Below are positions 1 through 6,182 of a stretch of 10,458 nt of DNA, piece after piece. A model generated the notes under the pieces. That model ran no database searches. It had not been told where the DNA came from and was given only the letters and a program-made list of their open reading frames with translations. This DNA comes from Magnetospirillum sp. (lineage in GTDB: Bacteria > Pseudomonadota > Alphaproteobacteria > Rhodospirillales > Magnetospirillaceae): assembly GCA_016183945.1 (NCBI GenBank), contig JACPDP010000067.1, positions 1 through 10,458 on the forward strand, written 5' to 3'. How positions within the stretch are numbered: position 1 is the first letter of the stretch; each line of letters starts with the position of its first letter. The position numbers were made by a program, and so were the translations under genes.

Positions 1-41
1 CCAGGGCGCTGACATCCCTGTTCACCAGGGGCATCCGGCGA

Positions 42-97
42 ATCCAGACCTGCCTTCAGCGACTATGGTCGCTGCCGCCGCTCTGGCAGGTTTGGAT
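42..97. repeat. Nested hairpin (13-bp outer stem enclosing a 7-bp hairpin)
   Basis: Positions 42-54 pair with 85-97 over 13 positions, with one G-T wobble and no mismatch. Inside the loop a second perfect hairpin is present: CAGCGAC (57-63), loop TATG, GTCGCTG (68-74). No T-run follows on either strand, so it is not a standard intrinsic terminator. No ORF that I can support covers it. It could be the end of a structured RNA, a repeat, or a mobile-element end whose context lies left of the window. Function unknown. Confidence 0.5.
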
Positions 98-164
98 AAA
101 CTGATCTGTGGTGAGGGCCACGAGGTCAGGTTAGCGAATGGTTAATTCGGGTGGGCATAACCTC

Positions 165-191
165 GTCATGCCCGCGGAAGCGGGCATCCAT
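165..191 (+). repeat. REP-like palindromic repeat, left arm flanking GIY-YIG gene
   Basis: A 27-bp element containing an 8-bp stem ATGCCCGC / GCGGGCAT closed by a GGAA tetraloop. It is the inverted counterpart of 521-547 (26 of 27 identical when one is reverse-complemented). Read as protein it gives the MPAEAGIH string often seen when such intergenic repeats are mis-translated in alphaproteobacteria. This is why the GIY-YIG ORF should not be started at the upstream ATG at 138. Confidence 0.85.
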
Positions 192-209
192 TCCGCCGGT
201 CGGGTCGGT

Positions 210-509
210 ATGAGCGCGGTGACGAGGCGTCCCTGTGTATGCATTCCGGCAAGTAGACGGAACGGCACCCTGTATGTCGGTGTGACCAGCGACCTTGTTC
301 GTCGCATTTGGGAACACAAGACGGATGCTGTCGATGGTTTTACGAAGAAGTATAGCGTCCATCTGTTAGTCTATTACGAACTTCACGAAACCATGCCGGA
401 CGCCATTCTTCGCGAGAAGCAAATGAAAAAATGGAACAGGGCATGGAAGGTTGAGATGATCCAGCGTTTTAATCCGCAGTGGCAGGACCTCTATAACGAT
501 ATCGTCTGA
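210..509 (+). CDS. GIY-YIG nuclease family protein (COG2827 type), probable active-site loss
   Basis: Small single-domain endonuclease of the GIY-YIG superfamily; the cellular role of this short bacterial group is not well established. The core runs from the first beta strand (residues 8-13) through TLYVGVTSDLVRRIWEHK to the helix AILREKQMKKW. The YVG motif is at Tyr22-Gly24, the helix arginines at Arg31/Arg32, and the likely metal-binding glutamate is Glu69. The first motif, normally V-Y-I-L in this group, reads V-C-I-P: the GIY tyrosine is Cys11 and the next leucine is Pro13, each one base change from the usual codon. Starting at ATG 210 gives 99 residues, the usual family size; the longer start at 138 would translate the REP-like repeat. 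No clear ribosome binding site is visible, so the start is uncertain. The gene lies between inverted REP-like elements (165-191 and 521-547). It may be expressed but catalytically impaired, or an early pseudogene. Confidence 0.75.
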   Translation: MSAVTRRPCVCIPASRRNGTLYVGVTSDLVRRIWEHKTDAVDGFTKKYSVHLLVYYELHETMPDAILREKQMKKWNRAWKVEMIQRFNPQWQDLYNDIV

Positions 510-520
510 AGCACCGCAGC

Positions 521-547
521 ATGGATACCCGCTTCCGCGGGCATGAC
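521..547 (-). repeat. REP-like palindromic repeat, right arm flanking GIY-YIG gene
   Basis: Inverted copy of 165-191, differing at one base (the mismatch falls in the stem, A opposite C). It begins 11 bp after the stop codon of the GIY-YIG gene. The remaining sequence to the patatin gene (548-662) holds no gene that I can support. Confidence 0.85.
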
Positions 548-607
548 GGGTCGAAATTAACGACTTGGTAATCTGGATTCGGAGCCCTGCCAAGCCGTCC
601 CCGCTCA

Positions 608-636
608 TTGCCGCGCCACCCCCGGTGCGCTAAGCT
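608..636 (+). promoter_or_regulatory. Possible sigma70-type promoter for the patatin gene
   Basis: TTGCCG (608-613) and TAAGCT (631-636) are separated by 17 bp. The -35-like box matches 4 of 6 and the -10-like box only 3 of 6, so this is a weak suggestion. Transcription would start about 30 bp before the gene. Confidence 0.22.
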
Positions 637-662
637 TGCGCCAATGGGCGATGACAACTCCC

Positions 663-668
663 GGGAGG
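663..668 (+). promoter_or_regulatory. Ribosome binding site deciding the patatin start
   Basis: GGGAGG lies 7 bp before ATG 676. The in-frame TTG at 670 is only 1 bp downstream of the motif, so ATG 676 is the start. Confidence 0.8.
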
Positions 669-675
669 ATTGTTT

Positions 676-1812
676 ATGGCACAGCCGAGGAAGATCGCCC
701 TGGCCCTTCAGGGCGGTGGTGCGCACGGAGCCTTCACCTGGGGCGTGCTGGAGGCTTTGCTGGAGGAAGCGGCGGCCGGCGGCATCGACATCGTCGGGGT
801 GAGCGGCGCCTCCACCGGCGCCCTCAACGCCACCGCCCTGGCCTACGGCTACCACGAGGGTGCCGACCAGCCCGGCCCCGCCACCGCCCGCGCCAAGCGC
901 ATGGCCGAAGCCGCCCGCACCAAGGTTCGCGAGGTGTGGGAGACGGTGGCCCGCGCCGCCTTCTGGGGCGGCAACCCGTTCGTCGCCGCCATCGGCGTCA
1001 CCCCCGGCTGGAACATCGACGAAAGCGCCGCGGCGCGCTGGGCCGACGTCGCCACCTCGGCGATCACCCCGGCCGAGGCCGGCATCGGCGGCTACCTCAC
1101 CGCGGTGCTGCGCGAAGTGCTGCCCGAGATTCCCGCCATCTTCGCCCTGCCGCAGGCCGGCACGCCCATGCTCATCGTCGCCGCCACCGACGTCAACGAA
1201 TGCCGCCGCCAGATTTTCGTCGACGGCGCGGTGTCGCCCGACGCCATCAAGGCGTCCACCTGCACGCCCTCGCCGCTGCAATCGGTGACCATCGGCAAGA
1301 GCTGGTACTGGGACGGCGGCTATATGGGCAATCCGCCACTCACCCCCCTGGTGGAGCGCCTGCGCGAGGTCGATGCCGAGGATCTGGTGATCGTCACCGT
1401 CAACCCGCTGCATCGCGAGGGTCCGTCGCCCAAGTCGGCGCGCCAGGTGCAGGACCGCCTCAACGAGATCACCTTCAACGCCTCGCTGGTGCACGAGGTC
1501 AACGGCATCGAGACCATCAACCGGCTGATCGACGCCGGGATGATCAGGGAGCCGCCGGCCGGGGAGCATCCCTTCCGCCGCATCAACCTGCACCGCATCC
1601 ACGCCGACGAGGAAATGGCGGCCCTGGGCATCTACTCGAAGGACGCGCCGGCCTGGGACTTCCTGGTCTACCTGCGCGATCTCGGGCGCGAGACCTTCCG
1701 CCGGTTGTGGCCCGGCATCAAGGGCAACCTGGGCAAGGGCTCGTCGTGGGACACCAAGGCGGTGTGCGACCAGATTCTGGCGCGAAAGGCCATCACGACG
1801 CGGGAGCGGTGA
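676..1812 (+). CDS. Patatin-like phospholipase family protein
   Basis: Predicted serine acyl hydrolase of the patatin family, 378 residues, using a Ser-Asp dyad on lipid or other ester substrates. The glycine-rich oxyanion-hole motif is QGGGAHGAFTWG (residues 12-23), with His at the position that is Arg in classical patatins; this GGGxHG variant is common in a proteobacterial subfamily. The nucleophile elbow is GASTG with Ser46, followed by ALNA. The catalytic Asp is Asp213 in WYWDGGYMGNPPLTPL. No signal peptide or membrane helix is visible, so the protein is probably cytosolic or peripheral to the membrane. It appears to be a single-gene unit converging on tyrA, with 35 bp between the stop codons and no obvious hairpin in the gap. 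The natural substrate cannot be read from sequence; phospholipids are the default, and some relatives are discussed with polyhydroxyalkanoate metabolism. Confidence 0.93.
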   Translation: MAQPRKIALALQGGGAHGAFTWGVLEALLEEAAAGGIDIVGVSGASTGALNATALAYGYHEGADQPGPATARAKRMAEAARTKVREVWETVARAAFWGGNPFVAAIGVTPGWNIDESAAARWADVATSAITPAEAGIGGYLTAVLREVLPEIPAIFALPQAGTPMLIVAATDVNECRRQIFVDGAVSPDAIKASTCTPSPLQSVTIGKSWYWDGGYMGNPPLTPLVERLREVDAEDLVIVTVNPLHREGPSPKSARQVQDRLNEITFNASLVHEVNGIETINRLIDAGMIREPPAGEHPFRRINLHRIHADEEMAALGIYSKDAPAWDFLVYLRDLGRETFRRLWPGIKGNLGKGSSWDTKAVCDQILARKAITTRER

Positions 1813-1847
1813 TCTCTTCCGCGAGCAGGGAGGGCCTTCGCCGGATC

Positions 1848-2732
1848 CTAGGCCTGCCTGGCGTCGATAATGGCGCGGCGGATGGCGCGGGTTTCGCTGA
1901 AATGCTTGAGCAGCACCTCGCCTTCGCCCCAGCGGATGGCGCGCTGCAGGGCGGTCAGGTCCTCGGTGAAGCGCTGGATCACCTCCAGCACCGCTTCCCG
2001 GTTGTTGAGGAAGATGTCACGCCACATCACCGGGTCCGAGGCGGCGATGCGGGTGAAATCGCGGAAGCCCGAGGCCGAGAACTTGATGACCTCCTGCTGC
2101 AGGTGGCCCTCCAGGTCGTTGGCCGTCCCCACGATGGTATAGGCGATCAGGTGCGGCAGGTGCGAGGTGATGGCCAGCACCTGATCGTGGTGGTGGGGGT
2201 CCATCACCTCGACCATGGAGCCCACGCGGCGCCACAGCTCGATCACCGTGTCGGTGGCGGCCTGGTCGCCGCCCGACAGCGGCGTCACCACGCACCAGCG
2301 GCCCTCGAACAGCTCGGCGAAGCCGTTCTCCGGGCCGGAATGCTCGGTGCCGGCGATGGGATGGCCGGGGACGAAGTGGACGCCATCCGGCAGATGCGGC
2401 ACCAGGTCGCGAATCACCGCCAGCTTGACCGAGCCCACATCGGTGACGATGGTACCCGCGTCCAGATGGGGGCCGATGGCGCGCGCCACCTCCTCGGTGG
2501 CGCCCACCGGCGCGCCCAGCACCACCAGCCCGGCGCCCTTCATGGCCTCGGCGGCGTCGGTGGTGGCGTGGTCGACCACCCCCAGGTCGAGCGCGGTCCG
2601 CCGCGCCGTCTCGCTGATGTCGAGCGTCACGATGCGACGGGCCAGCCCGTGCTTGCGCGCGGCGCGGGCCAGCGACGAGCCGATCAGACCGATGCCGACG
2701 AAACAGATGGTGTCGAACAGTGGGGTGCTCAT
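1848..2732 (-). CDS. tyrA: Prephenate/arogenate dehydrogenase (cyclohexadienyl dehydrogenase)
   Basis: Catalyses NAD(P)-dependent oxidative decarboxylation of prephenate to 4-hydroxyphenylpyruvate, or of arogenate to tyrosine. It has 294 residues, the normal size of a monofunctional TyrA without ACT or chorismate mutase domains. The Rossmann motif is GIGLIG at residues 13-18; Asp38 at the end of beta 2 (TLD) favours NAD over NADP. Active-site motifs are GSVK (Ser101), GHPIAGTEHSG (His124) and the helical region ITSHLPHLIAY; the arginine-containing SGFRDFTRIAASDP follows. The frame is open upstream to 2783, but those residues are translated REP repeat; ATG 2732 starts exactly where the family begins. 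It is the last gene of the operon with hisC and the chorismate mutase, 121 bp after hisC, the gap being filled by a REP pair. Whether prephenate or arogenate is preferred cannot be told from sequence. Confidence 0.95.
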   Translation of the reverse strand: MSTPLFDTICFVGIGLIGSSLARAARKHGLARRIVTLDISETARRTALDLGVVDHATTDAAEAMKGAGLVVLGAPVGATEEVARAIGPHLDAGTIVTDVGSVKLAVIRDLVPHLPDGVHFVPGHPIAGTEHSGPENGFAELFEGRWCVVTPLSGGDQAATDTVIELWRRVGSMVEVMDPHHHDQVLAITSHLPHLIAYTIVGTANDLEGHLQQEVIKFSASGFRDFTRIAASDPVMWRDIFLNNREAVLEVIQRFTEDLTALQRAIRWGEGEVLLKHFSETRAIRRAIIDARQA

Positions 2733-2756
2733 GGTTCGGTTTCCATCCTGAAAGCC

Positions 2757-2840
2757 GTCACCCCCGCGCAGGCGGGGGTCCATGGTGCCATGCGCGTCGA
2801 GGCCAGCGCGGTCCCAGAGTCCCGCCTGCGCGGGAATGAC
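2757..2840. repeat. REP-like repeat pair (BIME-like) between hisC and tyrA
   Basis: Two inverted elements, 2757-2781 and 2816-2840, agree at 20 of 25 positions when one is reverse-complemented. The left has an 8-bp perfect stem ACCCCCGC / GCGGGGGT with loop GCAG (2760-2779). The right has a 6-bp stem TCCCGC / GCGGGA with loop CTGC (2820-2835). The spacer contains CATGG-TG-CCATG (2781-2792). The layout (GTCA, CCCGC, 4-base loop, GCGGG) matches the pair around the GIY-YIG gene, but the loop differs. It lies inside the operon transcript and could affect mRNA stability or tyrA expression (inference). Confidence 0.8.
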
Positions 2841-2853
2841 GACGATAAAGGGG

Positions 2854-3951
2854 CTACTTCCAGCTTTGCACGAACTCGGCCAGCGCCTCGACCACGGCGG
2901 CGTTCTCGTCGTCGCGGCCGATGGTGATGCGCAGCGCTTCCGGCAGGCCGTAGCCGCCCATGGCGCGGCCGATGATGCCCCGCGAGCGCAGGAACGTGTC
3001 GGCCGCCGCCGCGTCGCGCCCCATTTCCTTGGGGAAGCGGATCAGGACGAAGTTGCACACCGACGGCGTCACCGCCAGGCCCAGCGCCGCCACCCGCTCC
3101 ATCATCCAGGGCAGCCAATAGTCGTTGTGCGCCTTGCACAGCTCGGCATAGGCGGTGTCGCGGAAGGCGGCCAGGCCGGCGGCCAGGGCGGGCGAGCCGA
3201 CGTTGAAGGGATTGCGCACCCGGTTGAGCACGCCGGCGATGCCCTCGGGGCAATAGGCCCAGCCCAGGCGCAGGCCGCCCAGCGCGTACATCTTGGAGAA
3301 GGTCCGGCACATCACGGTATTGTCGCTGCCTTCCACCAGTTCGGCACCGGCGGAATAGTCGTTCCTGGTGACGAATTCGGCATAGGCCGCGTCGATCACC
3401 AGCAGGACGGAGGGCGGTAGCCCGGCGCGAAGCCGCTTGACCTCATCGGCAGAGACATAGGTGCCGGTCGGGTTGTTGGGGTTGGCGAGGAAGACGATCC
3501 TGGTCTTCGGCGTCACCGCCCTCAGCAGGTTGTCCACATTGGCGGTGAGGTCGGTCTCGGGCGCCGTCACCGGGGTGGCGCCGCAGGCCTTGGCGGCGAT
3601 GGCATACATCAGGAAGCCGTGCCGCGAGTACAGCACTTCGTCGCCCGGGCCGGCATAGGAACGGCACAGGATGCCCAGCAGTTCGTCCGAGCCGGCGCCG
3701 CACACGATCCGCGCGGCATCGAGGCCGTAGCGCTCGGCGATGGCCTGGCGCAGTGCCTCGGCCGAGCCGTCGGGATAGCGGTGCATCTCGGAGGCCACCG
3801 CCTGGTAGGCCGCCATGGCCTTGGGACTGGGACCGAGCGCGCCCTCGTTGGACGACAGCTTGATGATGCGGGCCACACCCTCGATCCGGGATTCGCCCCC
3901 GATATAGGGCTTGATGTCCATGATGCCGGGACGGGGCGCGGGTGCGGTCAC
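2854..3951 (-). CDS. hisC: Histidinol-phosphate/aromatic aminotransferase (class I/II, HisC family)
   Basis: PLP-dependent aminotransferase of 365 residues. The HisC family transfers an amino group from glutamate to imidazole-acetol phosphate, and many members also accept phenylpyruvate, 4-hydroxyphenylpyruvate or prephenate. Visible motifs: substrate-side KLSSNE near residue 31, NPNNPTG (157-163), the PLP-binding Asp187 and Tyr190 in IDAAYAEF, the Schiff-base Lys220 in TFSKMYALGGLRLGW, and the C-terminal carboxylate-binding arginine in LRITIGR. GTG at 3951 is preferred because AGGAG (3959-3963) precedes it by 7 bp; the frame continues to a GTG at 3978 directly after the upstream stop codon, but without such a site. 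The position between chorismate mutase and tyrA argues that it works in tyrosine/phenylalanine synthesis as well as, or instead of, histidine synthesis. Many alphaproteobacteria place hisC here. Functional assignment to one pathway is an inference. Confidence 0.94.
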   Translation of the reverse strand: MTAPAPRPGIMDIKPYIGGESRIEGVARIIKLSSNEGALGPSPKAMAAYQAVASEMHRYPDGSAEALRQAIAERYGLDAARIVCGAGSDELLGILCRSYAGPGDEVLYSRHGFLMYAIAAKACGATPVTAPETDLTANVDNLLRAVTPKTRIVFLANPNNPTGTYVSADEVKRLRAGLPPSVLLVIDAAYAEFVTRNDYSAGAELVEGSDNTVMCRTFSKMYALGGLRLGWAYCPEGIAGVLNRVRNPFNVGSPALAAGLAAFRDTAYAELCKAHNDYWLPWMMERVAALGLAVTPSVCNFVLIRFPKEMGRDAAAADTFLRSRGIIGRAMGGYGLPEALRITIGRDDENAAVVEALAEFVQSWK

Positions 3952-3958
3952 GGGTCTG

Positions 3959-3963
3959 CTCCT
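3959..3963 (-). promoter_or_regulatory. Ribosome binding site for hisC
   Basis: On the minus strand this reads AGGAG, 7 bp before GTG 3951. It supports the internal GTG over the GTG at 3978. Confidence 0.75.
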
Positions 3964-3978
3964 GATCTCTTGTTGCAC

Positions 3979-4857
3979 TCAGGCGAGAGCCTGGGGGGTG
4001 AAGGGGGTGGCGTAGCCGCCGATCACGCTGGCGCGCTCGACGGGGTCGCGGGCGGCGACGAGGGCGGCGAGCCGCGGGTCGCTGGACTCCAGATACCCGT
4101 GGACCTCGGCGAGATGCAGCCGATGGACGCCACGGTGGACCGCCAGCAGGTCGGTGACCTCGATGCCGGCGGCGCCGAGGACGGCGCGCAGACGATCGCG
4201 TGACAGGTCGGGGGTGGTCTCCACCACCAGCAGGGTGCGGTCGTCGCCGGTCTCGTCGTGCCCGCGGCAGGCCAGCACCAGCCCTTGCGCTGCCGCCGGG
4301 GCGCCCTTCGGGCTGTCGACCCCGGCGACGGGCAGGCGGGCCACCACGCGGGGAACAGCGCCGGGGTCGAAGGTGAGGCTCAGCCACCACGGCTCGGCCT
4401 CCTGGTCGGCGGGCAGCGGCACCACCGCCACCGCCGCCTGGCCGTCGGTCAAGGCCCGCACCGCCTGTCCGGGGGTGCGGAAGGCCACCGTGCCGGCCAC
4501 GCTGCCGAAATGCTCGCGGGCCAGCTCGGCGATGCTGGTGGCGCCAGTGGGGCCGCCGGTGGGGCCCTCGTCGCACACCGCCACGGTGAAAGGGGCCTGC
4601 AGCCCCACCAGGGCCCCCATGATCTCGCGCCAGATGCGCACCACCGCCGCCTTGGGGAAGGCGCCCCGGTGGCGGGCAACCAACCGGCGCAGCACCGCGG
4701 CCTCGCGTGCCGGGCGCAACGGCACGGCCTCCGGCGGCTTGGTCGCGGCGATACGCGCCACCACCTCGGTCCGCTTCATCAGCAGGTCGTGGATGGCGTC
4801 ATCGATGCGATCGATTTCGCCGCGAAGCGAATCGATGGAGGATCTGTCCTGGCTCAT
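3979..4857 (-). CDS. Chorismate mutase (AroQ) with a degenerate prephenate dehydratase/ACT-like C-terminal region
   Basis: 292 residues. The N-terminal ~90 residues are an AroQ all-helical chorismate mutase, converting chorismate to prephenate: LRGEIDRIDDAIHDLLMKR with Arg12 and Arg29, then Lys40 and the RPAREAAVLRRL helix, matching the Arg11/Arg28/Lys39 pattern of the E. coli domain. The rest resembles a worn bifunctional P-protein. FTVAVCDEGPTGGPTG occupies the start of a dehydratase domain, AAVAVVPLP resembles its 'VPxEN' strand, and DRTLLVVETTPDLSRDRLRAVL plus HRLHLAEVHGYLESSDPRLAAL fits an ACT domain. The dehydratase TRF catalytic motif is absent, and the ACT GAL and ESRP phenylalanine-binding motifs are not recognisable. 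Dehydratase activity is therefore unlikely; a structural or regulatory role is possible. First gene of the operon, with hisC starting 27 bp after its stop. ATG 4857 is preceded by a weak GGGGAAGAG. I leave the symbol blank because pheA would imply the missing activity. Confidence 0.88.
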   Translation of the reverse strand: MSQDRSSIDSLRGEIDRIDDAIHDLLMKRTEVVARIAATKPPEAVPLRPAREAAVLRRLVARHRGAFPKAAVVRIWREIMGALVGLQAPFTVAVCDEGPTGGPTGATSIAELAREHFGSVAGTVAFRTPGQAVRALTDGQAAVAVVPLPADQEAEPWWLSLTFDPGAVPRVVARLPVAGVDSPKGAPAAAQGLVLACRGHDETGDDRTLLVVETTPDLSRDRLRAVLGAAGIEVTDLLAVHRGVHRLHLAEVHGYLESSDPRLAALVAARDPVERASVIGGYATPFTPQALA

Positions 4858-4884
4858 GGCGAATGCTCTTCCCCGGGCCGCATA

Positions 4885-4913
4885 GGTTTAGTGCCAGCGG
4901 GTGCGGAAATCAA
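4885..4913 (-). promoter_or_regulatory. Possible promoter of the chorismate mutase-hisC-tyrA operon
   Basis: On the minus strand TTGATT (4908-4913) and TAAACC (4885-4890) are 17 bp apart, placing the start of transcription about 20 bp before ATG 4857. The -35 box is good in its first four bases; the -10 box is poor. Confidence 0.33.
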
Positions 4914-4921
4914 AGAAAACG

Positions 4922-4952
4922 TTGACAGCCCCCGCCGCTGCCCATAGCTAAT
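4922..4952 (+). promoter_or_regulatory. Probable metXW promoter
   Basis: A perfect TTGACA (4922-4927) is followed after 19 bp by GCTAAT (4947-4952; 4 of 6); an overlapping TAGCTA at 17 bp is an alternative -10. A short dyad, TCGGG-TT-CCCGA (4952-4963), sits at the expected transcription start and could be an operator. The resulting leader is only about 35 bases. The site is back to back with the suggested operon promoter on the other strand. Confidence 0.45.
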
Positions 4953-4993
4953 CGGGTTCCCGACACCAAGGGTTCGCGAAGACCGTCCAAGCG

Positions 4994-6172
4994 ATGACCG
5001 CCACGGAGCCTCCCGGAGCATGCACGACCCCGAATCCCCTCGGGCATAAGGTGGAGCTGGGCCTCGACCGGCCGATCAAGCTCGACTGCGGCGTCGAGCT
5101 GGGGCCGGTGACGGTGGCCTATCAGACCTACGGCACGCTCAACCCCGACCGCTCCAACGCCATCCTGATGTGCCACGCCTTGACCGGCGACCACTACGTC
5201 GCCGACCCGCACCCCATCACCGGCAAGCCGGGCTGGTGGCACGAGCTGGTGGGGCCGGGCCGGCTGTTCGACACCGACCGCTTTTTCCTGATCTGCTCGA
5301 ACGTGCTGGGCGGCTGCATGGGGACCACCGGCCCCAAGGAGACCAATCCCGCCACCGGCAAGCCCTGGGGCCTGTCCTTCCCGGTCATCACCATCGGCGA
5401 CATGGTGCTGGTGCAGGCCCGCCTGCTGGACTATCTCGGCATCGAGACGCTGTTCTGCGTGGTGGGCGGCTCCATGGGCGGCATGCAGGTGCTGGAATGG
5501 GCGCAAAGCTTCCCCGATCGGGTGTTCGCGGCACTGCCCATCGCCACCGCCGCCCGTCATTCGGCGCAGAACATCGCCTTCCACGAGGTCGGCCGCCAAG
5601 CCATCGTCGCCGATCCCGACTGGTGCAACGGCGACTATCTGCTGGAGGGCAAGCGCCCCCATCGCGGCCTGGCGGTGGCGCGCATGGCGGCGCATATCAC
5701 CTATCTGTCCGAGACGGCGCTGCACAAGAAATTCGGCCGCAAGCTGCAGGACCGCCAGAGCTTCGCCTACGGCTTCGACGCCGATTTCCAGGTGGAAAGC
5801 TACCTGCGCCACCAGGGCTCGACCTTCGTCGACCGCTTCGACGCCAATTCGTATCTCTACATCACGCGCGCCATGGACTATTTCGACCTGGCGGCGGAGA
5901 ACGGCGGCGTGCTGGCCAACGCCTTCGCCGGCACCAAGACGCGCTTCTGCGTCGCCTCGTTCACCAGCGACTGGCTGTTCCCGACCTCGGAGAGCCGCGC
6001 CATCGTGCAGGCGCTGAACGCGGTGGCAGCCAATGTCAGCTTCGTCGAGATCAAATCCGACAAGGGCCACGACGCGTTCCTGCTGGACGAGCCCGAGTTC
6101 CACGCCACGCTGACCGGCTTCCTCGACGGCGCCGCCGCCCACCGCGGCCTGCGCCCAGCCAAGGCGGGGTGA
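4994..6172 (+). CDS. metX: Homoserine O-acetyltransferase (MetX; possibly succinyl-CoA-using)
   Basis: Alpha/beta-hydrolase-fold acyltransferase of 392 residues, first committed step of methionine synthesis: acylation of homoserine from acetyl-CoA (some MetX proteins use succinyl-CoA; I cannot decide from sequence alone). Family motifs: [10 protein letters not shown] (42-50), the oxyanion region [10 protein letters not shown] (61-70), [12 protein letters not shown] and [14 protein letters not shown], the nucleophile elbow GGSMGGMQ with Ser160, acid Asp326 in FTSDWLFPT, and His359 in SDKGHDAF. Length is full for the family. ATG 4994 lacks a clear Shine-Dalgarno sequence; no better start precedes the conserved region. 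It is followed immediately by metW, with which it is normally paired in proteobacteria, so the two are one transcript. It diverges from the aromatic operon across 136 bp. No SAM riboswitch is visible in the short leader. Confidence 0.97.
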   Translation: MTATEPPGACTTPNPLGHKVELGLDRPIKLDCGVELGPVTVAYQTYGTLNPDRSNAILMCHALTGDHYVADPHPITGKPGWWHELVGPGRLFDTDRFFLICSNVLGGCMGTTGPKETNPATGKPWGLSFPVITIGDMVLVQARLLDYLGIETLFCVVGGSMGGMQVLEWAQSFPDRVFAALPIATAARHSAQNIAFHEVGRQAIVADPDWCNGDYLLEGKRPHRGLAVARMAAHITYLSETALHKKFGRKLQDRQSFAYGFDADFQVESYLRHQGSTFVDRFDANSYLYITRAMDYFDLAAENGGVLANAFAGTKTRFCVASFTSDWLFPTSESRAIVQALNAVAANVSFVEIKSDKGHDAFLLDEPEFHATLTGFLDGAAAHRGLRPAKAG

Positions 6173-6182
6173 GGCGATGATG

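Noticed and set aside
138..209. Extended N-terminus of the GIY-YIG ORF from ATG 138
   Set aside because: These codons translate the REP-like repeat (MPAEAGIH) and exceed the family length; ATG 210 gives the usual size.
469..1602. Long minus-strand ORF opposite the patatin gene
   Set aside because: Low-complexity Gly/Ala/Arg/His composition typical of a GC-rich shadow frame; the plus strand encodes a clear patatin.
2733..2783. Extended N-terminus of TyrA (MDPRLRGGDG...)
   Set aside because: This is translated REP sequence; the conserved Rossmann region begins a few residues after ATG 2732.
636..2927. 763-codon plus-strand ORF
   Set aside because: Runs out of frame across the patatin gene and antisense to tyrA, with no recognisable domain; a shadow of high GC content.
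3443..4576. 377-codon minus-strand ORF in a different frame of hisC and chorismate mutase
   Set aside because: Arg/Pro/Gly-rich out-of-frame translation of two real genes.
4928..4993. SAM-II or other SAM riboswitch ahead of metX
   Set aside because: The predicted leader is only about 35-40 bases and I see none of the conserved SAM-II stretches; only a short dyad is present.
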